Source: Pseudomonas sp. Irchel 3E13 | GTDB taxonomy: Bacteria > Pseudomonadota > Gammaproteobacteria > Pseudomonadales > Pseudomonadaceae | Assembly: GCF_900187455.1 (NCBI RefSeq) | Contig: NZ_FYDX01000010.1 | Location: forward strand, 1 to 64,000 | Direction: 5' to 3' | DNA length: 64,000 nucleotides | Part shown: in pieces, positions 60,460 to 64,000 of the stretch | Position numbering within the stretch: the stretch's first letter is position 1 | Layout: each line of letters opens with the position of its first letter | Program-made: the position numbers and the translations under genes | The notes under the pieces: model-generated | Told to the model about the DNA's origin: nothing | The model's input: only the letters and a program-made list of their open reading frames with translations | The model's database searches: none

Positions 60460-61278
60460 ATGAGCACCCTCGTTACCCGTGATGGCACCGCGATTTATTA
60501 CAAAGACTGGGGCAGCGGCAAGCCCGTGCTGTTCAGCCACGGCTGGCCGCTGGATGCTGACATGTGGGATGTACAGATGGAGTTCCTGGCCAGCCGCGGC
60601 TACCGCGCCATCGCTTTCGACCGCCGTGGTTTCGGCCGCTCCAGCCAGCCGTGGAACGGTTACGACTACGACACCTTCGCTGACGATATCGCCCAATTGA
60701 TCGAGCACCTCGACCTGCGCGACGTCACCCTGGTGGGCTTCTCCATGGGCGGCGGCGATGTCACCCGCTACATCGCCCGGCATGGCAGCGAGCGGGTCGC
60801 CGGCCTGGTGCTGCTGGGTGCGGTGACCCCGCTGTTCATCAAGACCGTCGACAACCCCGATGGCGTCGACAAATCGGTGTTCGACGGCATCAAGGCCGGC
60901 CTGCGCGCCGACCGCGCCCAGTTCATTGCCGACTTCGCCACGCCGTTCTATGGCATCAACCATGGGCAGCAGGTGTCCCAGGGCGTGCAGGCCCAGACGC
61001 TGAACATCGCGTTGATGGCGTCGCTCAAGAGCACGCTGGATTGCGTGACGGCATTCTCGGAAACCGACTTCCGCCCCGACATGGCGAAGATCGACGTACC
61101 GACCCTGGTGATCCACGGTGACGACGACCAGATCGTGCCGTTCGAAACCACCGGCAAGAAGGCTGCGGAGATGATTCGCGGGGCGGAACTGACGGTGTAC
61201 AGCGGTGCGCCGCACGGGTTCGCGGTGACCCATGCGCAGCAGTTGAATGACGATTTGCTGGCGTTTTTGTCGCGGTAA
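60460..61278 (+). CDS. alpha/beta hydrolase: aryl esterase / non-heme perhydrolase
   Basis: A 272-residue hydrolase almost certainly of the P. fluorescens aryl esterase/chloroperoxidase F group (same length, and the same FSHGWPLDADMW, AFDRRGFGRSSQPW and LVGFSMGGGDVTRYIARHGS blocks). The triad is the serine in GFSMGG (S95), the aspartate in HGDDDQIVP and the histidine in GAPHGFAVTH. These enzymes hydrolyse esters and can form peracids without a cofactor. CCCGGAGATACCCCT precedes the ATG; a strong terminator follows. Confidence 0.92.
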   Translation: MSTLVTRDGTAIYYKDWGSGKPVLFSHGWPLDADMWDVQMEFLASRGYRAIAFDRRGFGRSSQPWNGYDYDTFADDIAQLIEHLDLRDVTLVGFSMGGGDVTRYIARHGSERVAGLVLLGAVTPLFIKTVDNPDGVDKSVFDGIKAGLRADRAQFIADFATPFYGINHGQQVSQGVQAQTLNIALMASLKSTLDCVTAFSETDFRPDMAKIDVPTLVIHGDDDQIVPFETTGKKAAEMIRGAELTVYSGAPHGFAVTHAQQLNDDLLAFLSR

Positions 61279-61310
61279 GTCGGGTTTACGGCTACAAGGC
61301 CAAAATACTT

Positions 61311-61359
61311 CGAGGCGAGGATCGGGCGAGGGCTGCCCGGTCCTCGCCTCGATCGTTTT
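61311..61359 (+). terminator. rho-independent terminator after the esterase gene
   Basis: An 11-bp perfect stem (CGAGGCGAGGA at 61311-61321 with TCCTCGCCTCG at 61341-61351) encloses a GC-rich loop with its own small stem and is followed by ATCGTTTT. Confidence 0.8.
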
Positions 61360-61531
61360 GGCGCCCTTCAGATTGAGCGCCATCACTACCCTGTGGGAGT
61401 GGATTCATCCACATTCGCGGTGACCTGACGCTCTGTATTGTCTGCGAGATGTGTAGATACTCATGCAGCGATGCGTCGCTCAGTCGGCGCTCGATCCCAT
61501 CAATACCGAAAATTCTCAGGCATCCCCCCAC

Positions 61532-62443
61532 TCACGCCATATCGCTCTGCGCAAACTCCTCCGCCAAATGGTCAATCAGCGAGCGCACCGACGGCAGCAG
61601 CCCACGTCGCGACGGGAAGATGGCGTGGACAATCCCGCAACGTGGTTGCCACTCCGGCAACAACTCCACCAGCCGCCCCTCGGCCAGGTCTTCACGCACT
61701 GCGACCCGCGGCAAATGCGCGATGCCCACCCCCGCAACCACGAAGTGGCGCAAGGCGAACAAGTCGTCGGTGACCATCCGTGGTTTGTGCGGAATCACCA
61801 GGCTGGTGCTCATGTCCTCGCCCTGGAACAACTCCCACTGGTATTCGCGCTGGGCACTGCCCCAGTGAACGCTGGGCAACTGGCTGAGCATCTGCGGATC
61901 GAAACCCTTCGGCAAACGTTCGAGCAGCGCGGGCTGGCCGACCAGGCATTGGGTGCTGTTGCTCAGCACCTTCATCACCATGTCGGTGTTTTCCAGCGGC
62001 GGGAAGCGCACCCGCAGCGCTACGTCGACGCCTTCGTGAAGCAGGTCGACGCGGCGGTTGGTGCTCTCGATGAACAGTTCCACCCGTGGGTACTTGAGCA
62101 TGTAGCGGGTCAGCATCGGGCCGACCCAGGAGTTGAGCAGGGTGGTGGGGCAACTGATTCGCACCAGGCCGCGGGGTTCGCTGAGGTTGCGCGCGATGAC
62201 TTCCGCCGCGCCTTCGGCCTCGACCCGCATGGCCGTGCAACGGCGGTAATACTCCTGGCCGATTTCGGTCAGTGAGCAATGGCGGCTGGTGCGGTGCAAA
62301 AGGCGAACGCCCAGCCGCTCTTCAAGGTCGGCGATGCGCCGGCTGAGTTTCGACTTGGGCATGTCCAGCGCCCGCCCGGCCGGGGCGAAGCCGCCGTGTT
62401 CGACCACTTGGGTGAAGTAATAGAGGGAGTTGAGGTCTTCCAA
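61532..62443 (-). CDS. LysR-family transcriptional regulator
   Basis: A 303-residue LTTR. The N-terminal winged HTH is MEDLNSLYYFTQVVEHGGFAPAGRALDMPKSKLSRRIADLEERLGVRLL (in parts), and the effector domain has GLVRISCPTTLLNSWVGPML, VDVALRVRFPPLENTDMV and HLPRVAVREDLAEGRLV. Effector and target are unknown. It faces the esterase gene convergently across a 253-bp gap holding the terminator, and lies 75 bp after the Kef antiporter gene on the same strand, so neither neighbour is an obvious target. Confidence 0.92.
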   Translation of the reverse strand: MEDLNSLYYFTQVVEHGGFAPAGRALDMPKSKLSRRIADLEERLGVRLLHRTSRHCSLTEIGQEYYRRCTAMRVEAEGAAEVIARNLSEPRGLVRISCPTTLLNSWVGPMLTRYMLKYPRVELFIESTNRRVDLLHEGVDVALRVRFPPLENTDMVMKVLSNSTQCLVGQPALLERLPKGFDPQMLSQLPSVHWGSAQREYQWELFQGEDMSTSLVIPHKPRMVTDDLFALRHFVVAGVGIAHLPRVAVREDLAEGRLVELLPEWQPRCGIVHAIFPSRRGLLPSVRSLIDHLAEEFAQSDMA

Positions 62444-62518
62444 GGATCGTTCTCCGGCTGGAACGCTAGTGGAAAACCGGGGAGTCTATCTCAGCAAAGG
62501 TGATCTTTCAGGCCCGGT

Positions 62519-64000
62519 TCAATCCACATCCGCCTCGAACAGCCGCTCCAGCTCCAGCCGCGCCTCCTGGGCGGTCTGCATCACCTTGGCCTTGTCGTCG
62601 CGGACCCGCCCCTGGACGCTGAGCACTTCCTCGTCATGCCGGGTAAAGCGCTGGATGCGATCAGCCGCCTGCGCCTCGCTCAAACCCAGCCCCACCAGCG
62701 TCAGCCGGCTCATTTCCAGGCTGGAGTGGAACGTCTCGCGGATCGGTTCGGCGCCCACGTCCACCAGCTTGTGCACATGCTGGCGGTTACGCGCCCGGGC
62801 GATGACCTTGAGGTGCGGATACAACTGCTTGACCCGTGCGGCGGTTCGGGTGGTGATCTCCGGGTCGTCGGTGGTGATGACGAAGTATTCGGCCTCGCCG
62901 ACCTTGGCCGCATGCAGCACTTCGGGGCGCTGCGGGTCGCCGTAGAACACCGGCGCCTGTTCGAACATGCGCGTCATTTCGATGGCATCCACCGACGTTT
63001 CCAGGGCAACGAAGGGAATCTTCTGTGCGCGCAAGATGCGCGCGATGATCTGGCCCATGCGGCCCATGCCGACAATCACTACCCGTGGTGCATCGGTGGC
63101 GATGTCCTTGTACTGCTCCGGCACTTCGCGGGGCGCCTGCGGGCGTTTGCCGAGGCGGGCGCAGCCCAGCAGCAACAGCGGGGTGATGGCCATGGACAAG
63201 GTGATGGTCATCAGCAGCAGGTCGAAGGTCTGGGCGTCGAACAGGCCCTGGTCGCGGCCCAGCTTGAACACCACGAAGGCGAACTCGCCGCCCGCCGCCA
63301 GCACCACGCCGAGGCGCAGGGCGCTGACGTTGCTGAGCCCACCGGCAAGGCGCCCGACCAGCATCAACAACGGCAACTTCACCCCCACCAGCAACAGGGT
63401 CAGGCCAAGCACTACCAGCGGCATCTGCACCAGCAGGCTGAGGTTGGCGCCCATGCCGACGCTGATGAAGAACAGCCCCAGCAGCAGGCCCTTGAACGGT
63501 TCGATCTGCGATTCCAGCTCATGCCGGTATTCCGAATCGGCGAGCAACAGCCCGGCGAGAAACGCGCCGAGCGCCATGGAAATTCCGGCTTCCTCCATCA
63601 GCCAGGCGGTGCCGATGACCACCAGCAGCGCGGTGGCGGTGGACACTTCCGGCAAGCCGGTGCGCGCCACGGTGCGGAACAGCGGGCGCAGCAGGTAACG
63701 ACCGCCGACGATGACAATCGCGATACTGCCGAACACTTTCAAACCGTGTTCGAGGCTGTCGCCGTGGCTGGTGTCCGGGCCGCTGGCGGCCAGCAATGGC
63801 ACCAGGGCGATCAGCGGAATCGCGGCGATGTCCTGGAACAACAGGATGGCAAACGCCAACCGGCCATGAGGCGCGTTGAGCTGTTTGCTTTCGGCCAGGC
63901 TTTGCAGACCGAAGGCGGTGGACGACAGCGCCAGGCCCAGGCCAAGCACCAGCGCGGCCGGTAGCGACTGGGCAAAGCCGAACAGGGCGATGGCGCCGAT
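62519..64000 (-). CDS. Kef-type cation:proton antiporter (KefB/KefC-like), 5' end missing
   Basis: The 3' part of a monovalent cation/proton antiporter-2 gene; the frame is open to the window edge (upstream residues read IGAIALFGFAQSLPAALV). About nine membrane segments are seen, with ILLFQDIAAIPLIAL and GISMALGAFLAGLLLADSEYRHELE, then a cytoplasmic TrkA-N/RCK domain (VVIVGMGRMGQIIARILRAQ, a Rossmann nucleotide site) and a charged C terminus (RLELERLFEADVD). Kef systems export potassium gated by glutathione adducts in E. coli. The N terminus lies beyond position 64000. Confidence 0.93.
   Translation of the reverse strand: MGAIALFGFAQSLPAALVLGLGLALSSTAFGLQSLAESKQLNAPHGRLAFAILLFQDIAAIPLIALVPLLAASGPDTSHGDSLEHGLKVFGSIAIVIVGGRYLLRPLFRTVARTGLPEVSTATALLVVIGTAWLMEEAGISMALGAFLAGLLLADSEYRHELESQIEPFKGLLLGLFFISVGMGANLSLLVQMPLVVLGLTLLLVGVKLPLLMLVGRLAGGLSNVSALRLGVVLAAGGEFAFVVFKLGRDQGLFDAQTFDLLLMTITLSMAITPLLLLGCARLGKRPQAPREVPEQYKDIATDAPRVVIVGMGRMGQIIARILRAQKIPFVALETSVDAIEMTRMFEQAPVFYGDPQRPEVLHAAKVGEAEYFVITTDDPEITTRTAARVKQLYPHLKVIARARNRQHVHKLVDVGAEPIRETFHSSLEMSRLTLVGLGLSEAQAADRIQRFTRHDEEVLSVQGRVRDDKAKVMQTAQEARLELERLFEADVD

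Noticed and set aside
62636..63964. Antisense open frame opposite the Kef antiporter
   Set aside because: Glutamine/histidine-rich shadow of a membrane-protein gene, with no independent support.

Overview
The window is about 62% GC Gammaproteobacterial chromosome. Gene content and style point to Pseudomonas, most likely the P. fluorescens complex: a 5S rRNA tail, QueD, the DUF883 protein, paired FecI/FecR/TonB receptor genes, a DmdB/DmdC-like pair and an EstF-like aryl esterase. It starts in the last part of an rrn operon and ends inside a Kef-type antiporter gene.

Host left arm (1-16368). The 5S rRNA end and its terminator are followed by queD and a patatin-like lipase on the minus strand. 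Next is a tightly overlapped four-gene operon of two small PepSY proteins, an OmpR-type response regulator and a sensor kinase. A chemoreceptor follows with a good flagellar sigma-28 promoter, then a YuiF-like antiporter, an orphan FecR, and an acyl-CoA dehydrogenase/acyl-CoA ligase pair. A divergent PAS kinase/FixJ-type regulator pair, a DUF883 membrane protein and a small conserved gene complete the arm.

Prophage (16374-52209; 35,836 bp). A complete-looking Mu-like transposable myovirus lies here. Its exact ends can be read from the sequence: TGT...ACA termini, the motif TTTGGCACC placed 17 nt inside both ends in inverted orientation, and a perfect 5-bp target duplication GATCG on both sides. 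The order is: lysogeny/transposition (a DUF3486-like protein, S24 repressor, Ner, transposase A, ATPase B); early genes ending with GemA (gp16) and Mor; lysis (holin, transglycosylase, Rz with nested Rz1); packaging (DksA-like, gp25-gp27 types, a C5 DNA methyltransferase, terminase, portal); head (MuF fused to a nuclease-like domain, gpG, protease with an internal scaffold start, decoration protein, gpT); contractile tail and baseplate (sheath, tube, a -1 frameshifted chaperone pair, tape measure, gpN, gpP, gp45-gp48); and tail fibre with its assembly protein. A strongly structured non-coding segment, closed by an 18-nt inverted repeat, lies between portal and MuF and is the best candidate here for an undescribed element. 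A second candidate is the terminase-small-like protein encoded beside the repressor.

Host right arm (52215-64000). The phage sits 83 bp upstream of a Fur-box-like sequence that precedes an ECF sigma / FecR / TonB-receptor operon for siderophore uptake. Downstream are a small secreted proline-rich protein, a PQQ-type sugar dehydrogenase, ZapE, a YqaA-type membrane protein, an ABM-domain membrane protein, an aryl esterase/perhydrolase, a LysR regulator and the 3' part of a Kef antiporter. All functional calls are by reading the translated sequence; no database search was run.
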